Source of the DNA: Trichobilharzia szidati
Lineage: Eukaryota > Platyhelminthes > Trematoda > Strigeidida > Schistosomatidae
DNA: 64,000 bases
NCBI GenBank assembly: GCA_944472155.2
Contig: OX235279.1
Coordinates: 173,207,868 to 173,271,867, forward strand
Direction: 5' to 3'
The notes under the pieces are model-generated. The model did not search any database. It was not told where the DNA came from and worked only from the letters and a program-made list of their open reading frames with translations. Below, piece by piece: positions 10,731-20,590 of the stretch. The translations under genes and the position numbers were made by a program. How positions within the stretch are numbered: position 1 is the first letter of the stretch; the number at the start of each line of letters is the position of its first letter.

Positions 10731-10997
10731 CTAATTACCAGTTTGTCTCCTCAAACTACTTCGCACTGTAGCGGCATTCACAAGAATAAAAAAATAAACT
10801 AATTGAATATTGAATATTAAAAATATTGTTGTGAACCAGTAATATTCACTTGACGCGCTTCCATCATACAATGCTGTCATTGATAGAGATGAACAAATAA
10901 TTTCGGTAAATATTTGCATTGCACCTAGAACATAATCTTGTTGGTCGACTTCAATGGAATGACCGCCTTGAAGAGTTTGAGCTGTAATACTCAAGAA
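10731..10997 (-). CDS. Terminal exon of a multi-spanning membrane protein
   Basis: The exon starts after a TTACTGTTACAG acceptor and ends at a TAG stop, encoding 88 residues. It has a polar stretch 'AQTLQGGHSIEVDQQDY', a hydrophobic segment 'VLGAMQIFTEIICSSLSM', an acidic/serine loop, a second membrane segment 'WFTTIFLIFNIQLVYFF', and a short basic tail ending 'RSSLRRQTGN'. Its phase (0) fits the donor at 19,027. The spacing of Q, G and DY weakly recalls the last loop and helix of TMBIM/Bax-inhibitor proteins, but the family aspartate is absent. A four-helix TMEM237-like protein is another possibility. I do not recognise the gene with confidence. Confidence 0.6.
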   Translation of the reverse strand, partial: FLSITAQTLQGGHSIEVDQQDYVLGAMQIFTEIICSSLSMTALYDGSASSEYYWFTTIFLIFNIQLVYFFILVNAATVRSSLRRQTGN

Positions 10998-11660
10998 CTG
11001 TAACAGTAACAAGTGAAGTAAGAAAAATAGAATTTAACTATTTGTCGACAAAATTATTTCTGGGTTTAGATTGTCTGATGGGAAATGCTTTTATTGAGAT
11101 ACCAGCAAGAACGACAAATTGGTGGGCGACATTGCTTCTGTTTCTTATATATTTTATTTGTCTTTAAATTCATACTACTTATTACTAGCAAGTAGTATGT
11201 TTTTATATATCATATGAAAATTTCTCACTGAGTTCAAATTTATCCAACTTAATCTATAGGCATTATATTTCCTCTGGCATTATCAACTTTGCATAATAAA
11301 AACATTTAGTCCCTTTGATAAATTTGAATAAGGCATTAACACAACTGTAAAGAATAGGATAAAATGGATATGTGCTGTTGTAACTTTAAGTTCCACTGTA
11401 AACCCTTTCGGACAATATTAACCAAAATAACCGATTACAAATTATTGCTCCCGATTTCTTGACAGAAATCTGCAGTAATATGATATCAATTCTTTTATTT
11501 ATCTCTTTGTAAACTGTGTACAACCTAGAACAGTTTCAATATCAATGTTAAAAAAATATTCACATACTTGAAATCGTTAATTCGAAGGTGGAAAACATTA
11601 TTCTATTCTACTTAACTAAATAATCGAGAAGTTGAAAGAAAGTAACTACAGGTGTCTGGA
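10998..11660. other. Intron sequence, no feature seen
   Basis: The block ATTTAGTCCCTTTGATAAATTTGAA near 11,310 resembles the outer tip of PLE lineage C/E termini. Nothing else is recognisable. Confidence 0.35.
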
Positions 11661-11898
11661 ATTTTTTTTTCCTTCACGTTTCCCAGTGGAATATAGGGCT
11701 TCAAGTTAGTGGCTTAAGGTTCCTGTGGCAGCGGTTACTTCTAACGGATGACGTTGCTAGCCTCATGCACAACCTCTCCTCTTTACCAGCATTATTTCTG
11801 GCTTAGGGAGGTAAAGGAGTGCGTTGGTGGTGCGATAATCGAACCCCGGACCATGTGCATGGTCGTTGAGTGCACTGACCTTTATGCCACCGACGCAC
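11661..11898 (-). repeat. SINE2 copy (tRNA-derived)
   Basis: A T-rich left edge (reverse of a poly-A tail) and a body matching the 7.52 kb copy are present. A minus-strand head carries GACCATGCACATGGTCC and box B GGGTTCGATTATC. The box B is damaged at its 3' half, so this is an older copy. Confidence 0.72.
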
Positions 11899-12419
11899 TG
11901 TCCGGAAGTTGGTTGTTCCTAACTCCTTCTAACTCTTCTGTTTCTTGCGAACTGTTACTTACTATCACATTCACCTTTGTTTTTATGCTTGTTGTGAATA
12001 CAACTCATTCATTATCCCATTACATTTATCCATCCCACATTTATTCGACTTATTTTATGCGTTGATCAATAACATTAACAACTGTAACAACTCATGCCTT
12101 CTGCTACTACTCTTTATTGTGACGAAGAGGTTGGATACAAATGAGGGCGATTCTACAGCCAAAGAAAGTGAATCCGCCAAAAACGGTGTTTCCTGCACTG
12201 AACTGCTTGTTTTGCTTCGTATTAATGCTTGGTTGCGGTTTATTCATACATATGGAAAAGTCACAAGAATATTCGAGCAACAGGGATAGAAATCATACAT
12301 TAATTAGATAGGCAAAATAAGCAATAAAATATGTATCACAGTGTCACAGTGTAAGAGTTCTCGGTTTTGATGAAGTATCTGGGAGAATTGAATACCGAAT
12401 TTTATCAAATAAATTTCTC
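11899..12419. other. Intron sequence, no feature seen
   Basis: Pyrimidine-rich in places. Two overlapping frames of about 110 codons exist at 11,748-12,289 but lack any motif and overlap the SINE. Confidence 0.35.
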
Positions 12420-12700
12420 AATGAGACAATCTAAGGTTGACAAGTTCCCCTTCCGTTCTGCCTCCTCTAATCACATTATTACTCATTTACGCGTATGTCA
12501 CTAAGTACACACGTGCATTGGACAAACAGAAAAAAATGTTTTATGACCGCATAATCAGGCATATTCCAAGGAAATTGTATTCGAAAGGTGCAAAAGTTTT
12601 TAGTAGTACAGTCACTCGGCGCTAGCCTGATAGATAACTGCCACGAAATCGAGGTTTGAAAATCCTTTAAGATAATTAACTTATTTGCAGTCTGCTGAGT
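12420..12700 (+). pseudogene. PLE GIY-YIG fragment (lineage C), badly decayed
   Basis: The frames read 'QSKVDKFPF' and then, shifted, 'DRIIRHIPRKLYSKGAKVFS'. These match 'QSKVDEFPT' and 'FSEHIPESLRTKGRKVLS' of the 3996-4364 copy. Frameshifts and stops break the domain and the C-terminus is missing. Confidence 0.65.
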
Positions 12701-14519
12701 ATCATCAAAACTACAGCGGTTTAGCAGTTAACACTTAAGTTATATTTTGTCTTCTTCCATACTGCTGACTTGAAAATTATTCGACTTATTATTATTTTAA
12801 ACACTTGGAATCATTAAAACTTATGACACTCCAGTTATGTTTTGTACTTCTAGTTAACGTCCAGTTCCAGTTCCTGACTGTGTAATATGCTTGCGACTTT
12901 TCTATGCATACCAACACCTGTAGTTCTTTTCTTTCATCCCTGTGTCTATTCAGTTACGTAATACTAGTCGTCGGAATCTTTTTAATAAATAGTTAAAGTA
13001 TATGGGGAAGTTTGCATAGTGATTTTGTAACTGTTTGCAGCTACTTGTATTCCGTAAGAACCGACGAAAACAAAATGACATCAAGTTATCTTGCTCAGTT
13101 TGTTGTTCAGGTTTAGTTCGAGTTCATCACCAAGAGGATCAACTGTATCAGATGACAGTGGTCAGTATTATTCATGTAATGGGTGGTGCTTGAAAGTAAT
13201 AGGAGTAGCAGTAGTAGTGTGCGCTGAAAACTCACAGATGACATCCTAACCCCAATCTACTCTTAATCAACCCTAATATTCCTCCGTTTAGATTAACTTA
13301 ACCCTGACCTATCCTTAGTCAAAACCTTAGCTTAATCTTGCTCTGATCTTACCTTAAACTAAACAGATATGCTGTTGAATATTATCGCACTTTATTCAAC
13401 AATTTTTTTTCATGAATATAGTGTTATTTACCTGTTTTTACTGCTTTGCAATGAATCGGAGTTCCAGGATCATTGGTGAGTCTGCGCCTGTTTGGATGCT
13501 TAAGTCTAACCTCACCAGCAGCAGTATTGTGGTGGCGTGATTCAGACAGTGTATTCCAACGGAATATTATTCTCACATATTGTCACATTTCACTGCTGCA
13601 TTAGCAACGGAATACTATTTGTATTTGAACATTCTATTTCCCGCCGTTTAATGTAAACCAAAACCACACGCTCAGCGTTTGCTTATTTCTTGGCTTCGGC
13701 GCCTTGCCTTCTGTTGGTAAACAGTATCAGTCTTAGTAGTTTGCGAAAACCAAAGTCAAAAATTATTGCTAACTTCTTCATCAGTGGCGTCGGAATTATA
13801 AATACGTTTTTCTCGGTGTTCGAGTTCCTCTCCAGATTGACCCAATCTCCGGTTGACTGGCTAGTCCTATAGAGTAGTGTTCAATTCTGTATTAAAGCTT
13901 TGAGCTTTGAATTTCCCGGGTTGTTATTCCTTACGAGCTGGGGGTTACCAGCCTGTTGACTAACATTCCTCCCATTCTAGGTCTATAATTGACTAGTAAA
14001 CTAGGTGAGGTTAAGGAGTTCATCTGCTAAGAATCGAACTTCAGCCTCCCTCGTGGTTGTTGATCATTCAAAAATTTAACCACGGGTGCATTTAAATTGG
14101 TACATGTACCAGAATAATCTACATATTGGAATCCCTCTATGAACAATCTATTCAAGACACTGATACTTATTTGAATATTTCAGCTAACTTTGTAATTATT
14201 CCCCTGTCTCCCTTGACCTGTATGTCATCCGTCTAACATTTGCATACCTCCTTTTTTTAACCTCAGCTTTTGGTTTGTCCTTCCTTTTAGTGCTTCTCTT
14301 TACTGTTATGTGATAGTGTTGATTATAATGTGTATTTTCACAGCTGGAATTTTGTTTGAATGATGTCAAGGTTAAGTCATGAGGTGACTGGTTGACCCTG
14401 GACTTCTAGTGGGAAACGCGTTTTTCTCCTTTTACTTCTTGCAGACAGCGCTTTGATTCTACCTTGCTGGGAGTATTCTGACTGATCCCCACGTCGTTGA
14501 TGCTTGTGTCTGGTCAACT
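12701..14519. other. Intron sequence with no clear gene
   Basis: The largest quiet stretch of the left half. AACCCTAA-like and AACCTTAG-like runs occur near 13,250-13,350. The part at 13,900-14,100 has a GAATCGAAC-like box B and a GGTGAGGTTAAGGAG block and could be a worn SINE2 copy. No coding motif was found. Confidence 0.35.
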
Positions 14520-14944
14520 AACCCAACAAACTCATTCAGAATCAAACTTTGTTGGTTAAAGATCCCGTCTGTGGAGCCAATTAAACATAACAATTGAGTT
14601 GATCTGATACCCTGCTGCAACGATTCTCAGGTCAAAAACAAAGGTTACAGTAGTAGAACGGGGACACGCAGTCAGACTAGCACAGCAGCACAAAAACCTA
14701 GCAAAATCCAGATTAGTTGACCCGACACAAGGATAAGAAATCTGGAGAATAGTTCAGCTATAGTACTCACTATATACAATTACACACAACCATACAATAT
14801 ACGATGGGATGAGATGTCAGTTTCAAAATCTAATGTGACAGGGTGGAGGCAGCAGGATTGATAATTGAAGCTTTGTTAATCGAATGAAGTGAGAGGGAAT
14901 ACGTGTAATAGGAGTGATTCGACACCTGTCGCCTGGGACATCTG
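14520..14944 (+). pseudogene. PLE lineage A GIY-YIG region
   Basis: The plus-strand frames contain 'TNSFRIKLCWLKIPSVEPIK' (the pre-nuclease linker), 'TRSQTSTAAQK' (the end of the YIG motif region), 'TRIRNLENS' and a C-terminal 'NVTGWRQQD' and 'GNTCNRSDSTPVAWDIW'. Stops and frameshifts interrupt it repeatedly. It abuts an RTE fragment at 14,945. Confidence 0.65.
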
Positions 14945-15540
14945 GAGAATTCCTCTACGCATCATCATCGAACAAAGCATGGAGTGGCAATCAAACCTCT
15001 ACCTCAACTTTATAGACTTTGAGAACGCCTGGAAATCTTCGTCACTCAACATCAACAACAAAATTCGGATTTTCAATACAAACGTCAAGTCAGTCACTTC
15101 TTCTATACGGATCAGAAACTTGGCCAGCGGGTGACAAAGAATATTTCCAACAGCCTGTTGCAGACCTTTATCAACAGCTGTCTTCATTCTATACTCAAGA
15201 TCAGATGGCCAGAGAGAACAAGAAGCAACAAGAAACTATGGGAAGAAACAAAACAAGAACCAATCACCCAACAAATATGCAGGAGAAAGTGGAGATGTAT
15301 TGGAAACTCGCTGAGGAGGCCACTGGGTGACATCACGCGTCAGGCCATCACTCGAGTGGAACCCGAAAGGGAAGCGGCGAGCGGGACATCTAAGGGTGAC
15401 ATGGAGGAGATCGTGTGAAGAGGAGTTGAAACAGTATGGACTAACATGGATGCAAGTGAAAAGTACAGCAGAAGAGAGAAGGAAGTGGAGACGTGTAGTT
15501 GAAGCCCTATGTTCCACTAGGAACCCAAGGGAACAATAAT
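14945..15540 (+). pseudogene. RTE-type LINE ORF2, internally deleted
   Basis: It starts with RT motif A 'SNLYLNFIDFENAW'. It then jumps straight to the post-RT region 'NKIRIFNTNVKS', followed by the 'LLYGSETW' box in another frame. Next come 'FINSCLHSILKIRWPERT', 'RRKWRCIGNSLRRP' and, after a further frameshift, 'EWNPKGKRRAGHLRVTW' and 'EALCSTRNPREQ' to the stop at 15,539. RT motifs B to E are deleted. This C-terminal block is what the other RTE fragments in the window are matched against. Confidence 0.8.
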
Positions 15541-15915
15541 AATAGTCTTTTATGACCATATATACATCGCATACATAAAAAGTAGTTAAATCTTACAGAA
15601 AGACTTACAAATAGAAAGTGTACTGAGGCGAATGCCATAAACACTTTAGTTAGCATCTGTTATGGAGTAAAAATAAATCAACAAAAACAGTGAGAGGCAG
15701 TTGGGAGAAATGAACTAGTAATGATTACATCATAGGATAATTGCATTGTGATAAAAGCTTACAGTGATACAAATATCACACACTTACTGATGACCCCTCA
15801 TAGACAATCGTTTTTCCCGCATACTCCTTTCACGCTGGTCACATAACTTTCCAACTTGACAGCAGTGTTTGTAAAAAGACCAAAGTTATCGAATAAACAC
15901 CTTTCTAGACATTAA
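15541..15915. other. No recognisable feature
   Basis: Probably RTE 3' sequence followed by unassigned AT-rich DNA. Confidence 0.35.
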
Positions 15916-16380
15916 GTCATGTCATCATCATCTGTGAAGGTAAGTAAGCATCGCACCAACCGAGCGAAAGCTCTGAGTGGTACATTTGAAGACAAAAGTA
16001 ATGAAATGAAACAAATAAAAGCGTCGGTGGTGAATAACTATCCTATAAAATTCATGAGGAGCATCCGAAAAGCTCATAGTAGGGGGAAAAGAGTAGTGAA
16101 ACTATTGATTCTAACATAAATAAGAGATAATTTAAGGAATCAACAGTTTTACCGTTTAATTGGGGCCATCTGAATAATCTTAGGACAGCAGGAATTAAGG
16201 TGGCGTTTAGACTGACAAACTCATTCAGTGGCAACCTCTGTGGGCTAAAAGACCCTGTGGACCCAATAAAATGAATTACTTAATACACAAAATACTTCAC
16301 AATGGCTGCCAGATCAATTACAGATGTCAGTTTAGCAGACTGTAGTCGTTTGTGCTGTCGGGACATAGAAATTCATCACA
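15916..16380 (+). pseudogene. PLE lineage A RT C-terminus and linker
   Basis: The frame 15,919-16,119 reads 'NRAKALSGTFEDKSNEMK' and 'VVNNYPIKFMRSIRK'. These match 'NRAMALSSTRKDLNDEIK' and 'NNYPIKFIRKISK' of the 22.0-22.7 kb copy. After a frameshift the linker 'TAGIKVAFRLTNSFSGNLC' and 'LKDPVDPIK' follows. The sequence fades before the YIG box. Confidence 0.75.
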
Positions 16381-16419
16381 CCAAAAAGGTGAACAGCTTA
16401 TGGAAAGCGAAGTAACCTC

Positions 16420-16600
16420 TGCTAGGTGGTTGGAGACTATCGACAGGAAGCTCTGGACTTAGGTTTTGTACTTGTTTGTTCTCCTTAGCAGAGTATACCA
16501 GAAACCCGGGAGGAATTGGTGTCCCTCTGAGATTCGAACCCTCGCCACTCCCTGATGCAATCAGGGACATTACCATTGCCGTGTGTGGTTGCACGATCAT
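16420..16600 (-). repeat. SINE3 copy (tRNA-like head)
   Basis: Read on the minus strand it contains GGGTTCGAATC, a canonical pol III box B. A body runs to CCAACCACCTAGCAG. The copy at 48.99-49.2 kb shares the block GGTTGGAGACTATCGACAGG and the box B position. It differs from SINE1 and SINE2 in its body. Confidence 0.6.
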
Positions 16601-16623
16601 AGGAATTATTAAAAAGGCGGTTG

Positions 16624-16667
16624 CAGTGAAGAAAATTTTCGTTTCGACGAAGTCATCAACTAGGCTG
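16624..16667 (-). ncRNA. Hammerhead-like ribozyme motif at PLE E terminus
   Basis: On the minus strand stem I CAGC (16,667-16,664) faces ACTG (16,627-16,624). Between them are TTGATGA (CUGAUGA with C3 to U), a short CTTCGTC stem II region, GAAAC and the palindrome GAAAATTTTC, then TTC where cleavage is expected. A self-complementary stem III suggests a dimeric form. PLEs are known to carry hammerheads in their terminal repeats. The stem I mismatch argues for partial decay. Confidence 0.5.
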
Positions 16668-16767
16668 TACATTCGTGCATTTATAGTAAATGCATGAGAA
16701 AGTTCCAGAATTATTTCCGGTCAGAGGTCAGATTAATGAAATTACTAAGTGTAATAAACAGAAGATA

Positions 16768-16903
16768 TTTCATACATTTGGTTCCCTTGATAAATTTCGA
16801 TAGAGAAAGAAAGACCAGATTTGCAGTATAAAATGATGATGAGAACCTGTGAAATAGAATGATATCATTTTATACTGCAAATCTGGTCTTGCATTCTCTA
16901 TCG
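16768..16903. mobile_element. Minimal head-to-head PLE inverted insertion with 12 bp duplication
   Basis: The arms 16,795-16,836 and 16,858-16,903 are reverse complements, about 43 bp each, with a roughly 21 bp centre. The outer part matches the extreme 3' tip of PLE lineage C (compare 31,720-31,770). Both sides carry AAACAGAAGATA (16,756-16,767 and 16,904-16,915), a perfect 12 bp target-site duplication. It interrupts the 3' UTR of the lineage E element. Confidence 0.85.
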
Positions 16904-17224
16904 AAACAGAAGATAGGTAGTGGCACTATTCTAGAAATATTTCAGACCAGAGGTTAAATTAAAAATTACAATGTGTAATAATTAGGAAGATCGGGTAGAA
17001 AAGACAAAATAGGATTATAATTACTTGAAAACTAGTCAGTTTGTATAATTACGGGTTAAGGATGTAGTATTAACGAAATGGGTAGGAGGTTCAGTCATAT
17101 AAAGATAAAGACAGTAACCAAATCTAATAATGCAGATAGAGATTTAAAAGGTAAATATAACATAAACGGGAAGGTTGGACAAGATAGGTAAAATGGGATA
17201 ATCATTATTGGTGAGACTGACTTT

Positions 17225-18490
17225 TTATGATGGCCATGGTACGGACAACGGTTGAACGTATTTCTTTTGGATACATACAGTAGGCTTGAGTTTTTGGATC
17301 GCCAGTGCTTCAGCTATTCCCAGATGTTTTGATTTCACTGCCTTTTGTGGGTCGGATTGGATCTTATATATGACCATGAAGGACCTTTCGTATGGGGCTG
17401 GATATCCAGAATTCACCAGATGTTCTGTTATCGAACTGTATACCCCTTTGCGTTCTCCCTCGGCTAACCATGCTGGATAGTGTTCCTGCTCGCGTTTCAC
17501 AATCGGACACATGATACGGTCAATGTACTCAGCTCCATAAGAGCAAGTGAACTTGTATATGCATTTTGAAGTGGCCCAATGTGACAGCTTGTCTTTCACG
17601 TGCTGGGTGGATAGTTTGCTGCAAAAGAATGTTATTTTTTGGATGGCAACGAAGTATGTTTTACTGAGAGACTTTGAAAGCCGTTTACATAGAGAATTTC
17701 TGCTTCGGTATCACTTTTAAATTCGAGGTTCAATATAAACATCTTTTGGGGGCAACTTGCACCTTTTCAGGTGTTTTCCTTGGTTTTAGATTCTTATCTA
17801 GGAAGCTGGGTGGGAATTCATTTTCAATCAAGGTTCCTCGGAGATTTTGTAATTCTTCATCGATTGACTCTTCAGTGCAAATCTTCTGGATCCTCGAGGA
17901 GAGAGAGTATATTAGGTTTCTTTTTCTGCTTAGAGGCACATAGCTTTGAAAGTTGATAAATTGTCCATGTGGGCTTTTCGTATATGGATCTTCTTAGTGA
18001 GTTGTCTGCATTCCTTTGTAGTTGAACGTCGAGGAAATGAAACATTGAGCTAGACTCAACTTCCAGGGTGAAATCGATATTTGGGTGGGTGTCATTGAAG
18101 ATTTGAAGTAGGTTTTTTAGATCACAATTCTCATCACAAATGATGAAAGTATCATCGATGTGTCTCTTGTAGAGATGGAGGTCGTCGATAGTTGGTGATA
18201 GGGAGTTGTTTTCTAGGCTGACCATAAAGCAGTCAGCCAGGAGGGGTCCTAGGGAAGAGGTTGTGTATTGACAACTTCTTATGCACCTGCCGAAGAATCT
18301 CCACCAGTCATTTCGTGATTGAGTGATATGGGGAATCTATCATATCTAGTATTGGCCGGAGTGGGACGTCTTGTTTGTGCACTTTAGGTAAGCCGCACAT
18401 GCGCGGCGTTGTAGAACCAGATGGACGCAATTTTTCGTATAGTTTCGAACTGATAATGGATTCGTCTTTCATTTTCTTCAATATACTTGT
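17225..18490 (-). pseudogene. PLE lineage E RT plus GIY-YIG, deleted and frameshifted
   Basis: The upstream part reads 'EKLRPSGSTTPRMCGLPK' and 'VPLRPILDMIDSPYH', RT blocks 1-2 with the template-contacting PLRPI. The frame then jumps at about 18,285 to 'SLGPLLADCFMVSLEN', the end of motif B, so motif A and its aspartate are lost. The catalytic box is 'YKRHIDDTFIICDE', with histidine and isoleucine in place of the usual YVDD. After 'FHFLDVQL' a frameshift leads to 'KICTEESIDEELQNL' and a damaged linker. The nuclease then reads 'CIYKFTCSYGAEYIDRIM'. Here the second paired cysteine is Tyr and the YIG-R is YID-R, so both enzymes look dead. Confidence 0.85.
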
Positions 18491-18500
18491 TAGCTGTTAT

Positions 18501-18779
18501 GTTATGCAGTAACATAGAGTGTGAAACTGAGACGAAGAGAGTGCACATAGATTGGCAGATTAGAATTTTTTCATGTAAGTTAATACATGATTTTGAAAAA
18601 CTGACTATAATCAGTTAAGTATTAACAAGTCAGATTTCGGTTCCAGGTGATTCTGATATGGCACACTAGAGGAGAAACTCCCTAAGGGTATTAATAAGAC
18701 ATCACTACTAACGGTGTAGTTCGCTCTGTTGGGTGTGAGAAGATATTTCCATGGATCACATTAACTGTTGGTGGTTTCA
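18501..18779. other. No recognisable feature
   Basis: A small inverted TTATGTTATGCAGTAACATA block lies near 18,497-18,516. No coding signal was seen. Confidence 0.35.
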
Positions 18780-18960
18780 CAGAAGTTAAAATGCATGGAA
18801 CATAGAATTCCGACCAAGTAGCCGAATAATCAATGGGCTTGCTTGTCTCTTGACCTCAAGCTCCTGTGTTCGATCATGATACAGGTGTGAGGTTTATATG
18901 CGTATGCTACTGAAACACCTCAAACTGGGATAAAATAGCCGTCAAGCATTACCCAGTTCT
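18780..18960 (+). repeat. Degenerate SINE1 copy
   Basis: The head AAGTAGCCGAATAATCAATGG is box A-like and TGTTCGATC is box B-like. Later the AAAATAGCCGTCAAGCATTACCC block corresponds to the hammerhead 3' strand and tail. The ribozyme core is unreadable. Confidence 0.45.
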
Positions 18961-19027
18961 CAACTTGAGTAAATAAAATAAATTAACAGAATACCACATA
19001 ATTTGCGCATCTATAAATTCTACTTAC

Positions 19028-19258
19028 TATTTCAAAACCTTTAACCGCGAACACCACAATGAAGGCTGGCATCATTACCATTGGTATTGTAAATACATAG
19101 AAATACTGATCAAAGTAATCTGTTATATCATGTGAATATCTTGTTGCGAAGACAAAGATAACTGTCGATGTCATTAGGATAAAGAAGAATGATAGGCCTT
19201 TGGTAAATGCATCCGTTTCCGATGTTAATTGCGCCACAATCATTGAATGGAATAACGC
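19028..19258 (-). CDS. Internal exon of a multi-spanning membrane protein
   Basis: The exon is bounded by a TATCCTAG acceptor (exon starts 19,258) and a consensus GTAAGTAG donor at 19,027, encoding 77 residues. It starts 'ALFHSMIVAQLTSETD' and has two membrane segments, 'GLSFFFILMTSTVIFVFA' and 'FYVFTIPMVMMPAFIVVFAV', joined by an acidic/aromatic loop. Phase 0 at both ends is compatible with the exons at 25,667-25,720 and 10,731-10,997. Codon use is ordinary and no repeat element overlaps it, unlike most reading frames around. The family is uncertain. Confidence 0.62.
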
Positions 19259-19377
19259 CTAGGATATTTATTTAGAGATTAGTAGAAAAGAACAACAGTA
19301 AGAAAGAAAAATCTAAGGCACAAATGTTAGGATGCTTTAAGTTGGTCGACCGTTTAGCATACTGATAATAATAATAA

Positions 19378-19470
19378 TAGTATATTCTCATTTTTGTACA
19401 TGAGGGACGCCAGTTTACAGGCATCATCAATCCGATAAATTACACATACGACTAGTAAGCATAGTTAGTA
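19378..19470. repeat. Direct repeat, left copy
   Basis: The block ATTCTC...GTACATGAGGGAC.CCAGTT.ACAGGC.TCATCAAT occurs here and again at 20,505-20,590 in the same orientation, with about 80 percent identity by eye. The two copies bracket the PLE N-terminal frame and the hammerhead. Confidence 0.7.
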
Positions 19471-19605
19471 ATGATAATATAATAAGGTACATGTTTATTC
19501 CTACCTATGTAGGACACACCAATAGTATAGACATGGATAAGTATTATTTAAATTAGATGGTTGCTGTCTTTTAGTCTTTAGTTTGTGGGAAAAATTTGAT
19601 AACTA

Positions 19606-20115
19606 GTGATTCAACGGATCACTTGCCGTGGTCTTAATGAATGCATCAATAATCATGAGTATCCGAAATGGTATTGGAAAGTTCTCCGACGCAATCACAT
19701 ATATCCTAATGCAAAATCTCTCAAGAGACACACATTAAGTCACATTGACTCTATTAGTTCACGTATCCCTGAGTTAGAAAGGAATATATCGCAAAGATCT
19801 TCTGCTCTATATGACTTATCGATTGGTGAACGTCAGACGTTTAATGGATATGTCAACGTGGTCACCAACAAACAAACAATGTCTTTTAATTCTAAGCTGT
19901 CTAATAGCCTAAAATCTATCGAACGTCTTCGAAAATTTCCTGAGAATTCTGAGAGATACGTGTTCAATCACTCTTCCATATCCCTATCAAAATTGCAAAT
20001 GGAAGCCTTGTCAATGGGTTCGTTTTTATTTTATTTTATTCGATTTGTCTACTCATCTTATAATTGCAAACCCTTTTTCAAGTTCTATCCATCTTATGAA
20101 TTATTCTATATATGA
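19606..20115 (+). pseudogene. PLE N-terminal region (first coding part)
   Basis: The frame of about 169 codons contains the hydrophilic N-terminus seen before the RT of PLEs. It starts near 'ECINNHEYPKWYWKVLRR', has a helical middle, and ends 'FNHSSISLSKLQMEALSM'. The typical PLE pattern at this point is N.S...L...E..ALS.G, leading into the RT fingers. Here the RT does not follow. After 'MEALSMG' the frame turns into AT-rich filler. The sequence ATGGGTTCG at that point could be a splice donor or a truncation point. The frame is open and free of stops, so it may be young. Confidence 0.7.
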
Positions 20116-20278
20116 CATTAATTTGCTTTGCCACTTGACATTTAACTACGATTATAATCACAAACATTTTTAGTTTTAATTGCATTTCATATTATTATTA
20201 TTATTTCATGCATTCACACCTATGTTTCAATTCCTTCACCTGATATAACTTCTTAGAAACCATATATATATGATTGTA

Positions 20279-20318
20279 CAGCTTGATGATAAATTCGTTG
20301 AAAAGAGTCTCTTCGCTG
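20279..20318 (+). ncRNA. Best hammerhead ribozyme candidate in a PLE terminus
   Basis: Stem I is CAGC (20,279-20,282) with GCTG (20,315-20,318), four perfect pairs. The core half TTGATGA (20,283-20,289) is CUGAUGA with C3 to U. A weak AT-rich stem II follows (20,290-20,299). GAAA is at 20,300-20,303. Stem III is AGAG/CTCT around one T (20,304-20,312), and then T-C at 20,313-20,314 is the expected cleavage site. The order is that of a type I hammerhead. The minimal stem III loop would favour a dimer. This fits hammerheads known from PLE terminal repeats. Confidence 0.6.
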
Positions 20319-20504
20319 AATCATTTGTTTTGATTTTCTATATGTTACAATGGGAATTTTCCATGATATAAAATATAGAGATATTGACATCTCATTAACA
20401 AAAAAGTACCCAAGCATTCTTTGGATGGATTACAGACACTTGGGAAAATAAATAAAGCTTGAAGTCAGTTCCCCCATATAACAATGAAATGCACCTTATT
20501 ATAA

Positions 20505-20590
20505 TACATTCTCACTTTATGTACATGAGGGACTCCAGTTGACAGGCGTCATCAATATGATAATAATGCACACATGGAGTAAACATGTTT
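20505..20590. repeat. Direct repeat, right copy
   Basis: It is the partner of 19,378-19,470, with the shared core TGTACATGAGGGAC. The function is unknown. Confidence 0.68.

Larger units (their letters stand above)
16610..18500 (-). mobile_element. PLE lineage E, deleted copy
   Basis: The minus-strand order is: early RT block (18,490-18,290), an internal deletion, the later RT with its catalytic box (18,280-17,730), GIY-YIG (17,599-17,225), a 3' UTR and a hammerhead-like terminus at 16,667-16,624. A 136 bp foreign inverted unit is inserted in the 3' UTR at 16,768-16,903. The size and order fit a PLE that has lost about a third of its RT. Confidence 0.85.

Noticed and set aside
13250..13350. 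Telomere-like repeat (AACCCTAA, AACCTTAG words)
   Set aside because: Only scattered degenerate words, not a tandem TTAGGG array. Too weak for an interstitial telomere.
10731..19258. Firm TMBIM (Bax inhibitor-1) assignment for the membrane-protein gene
   Set aside because: Spacing of Q, G and DY fits, but the family aspartate motif is absent and only four membrane segments are visible, not six or seven. Kept as a possibility only.
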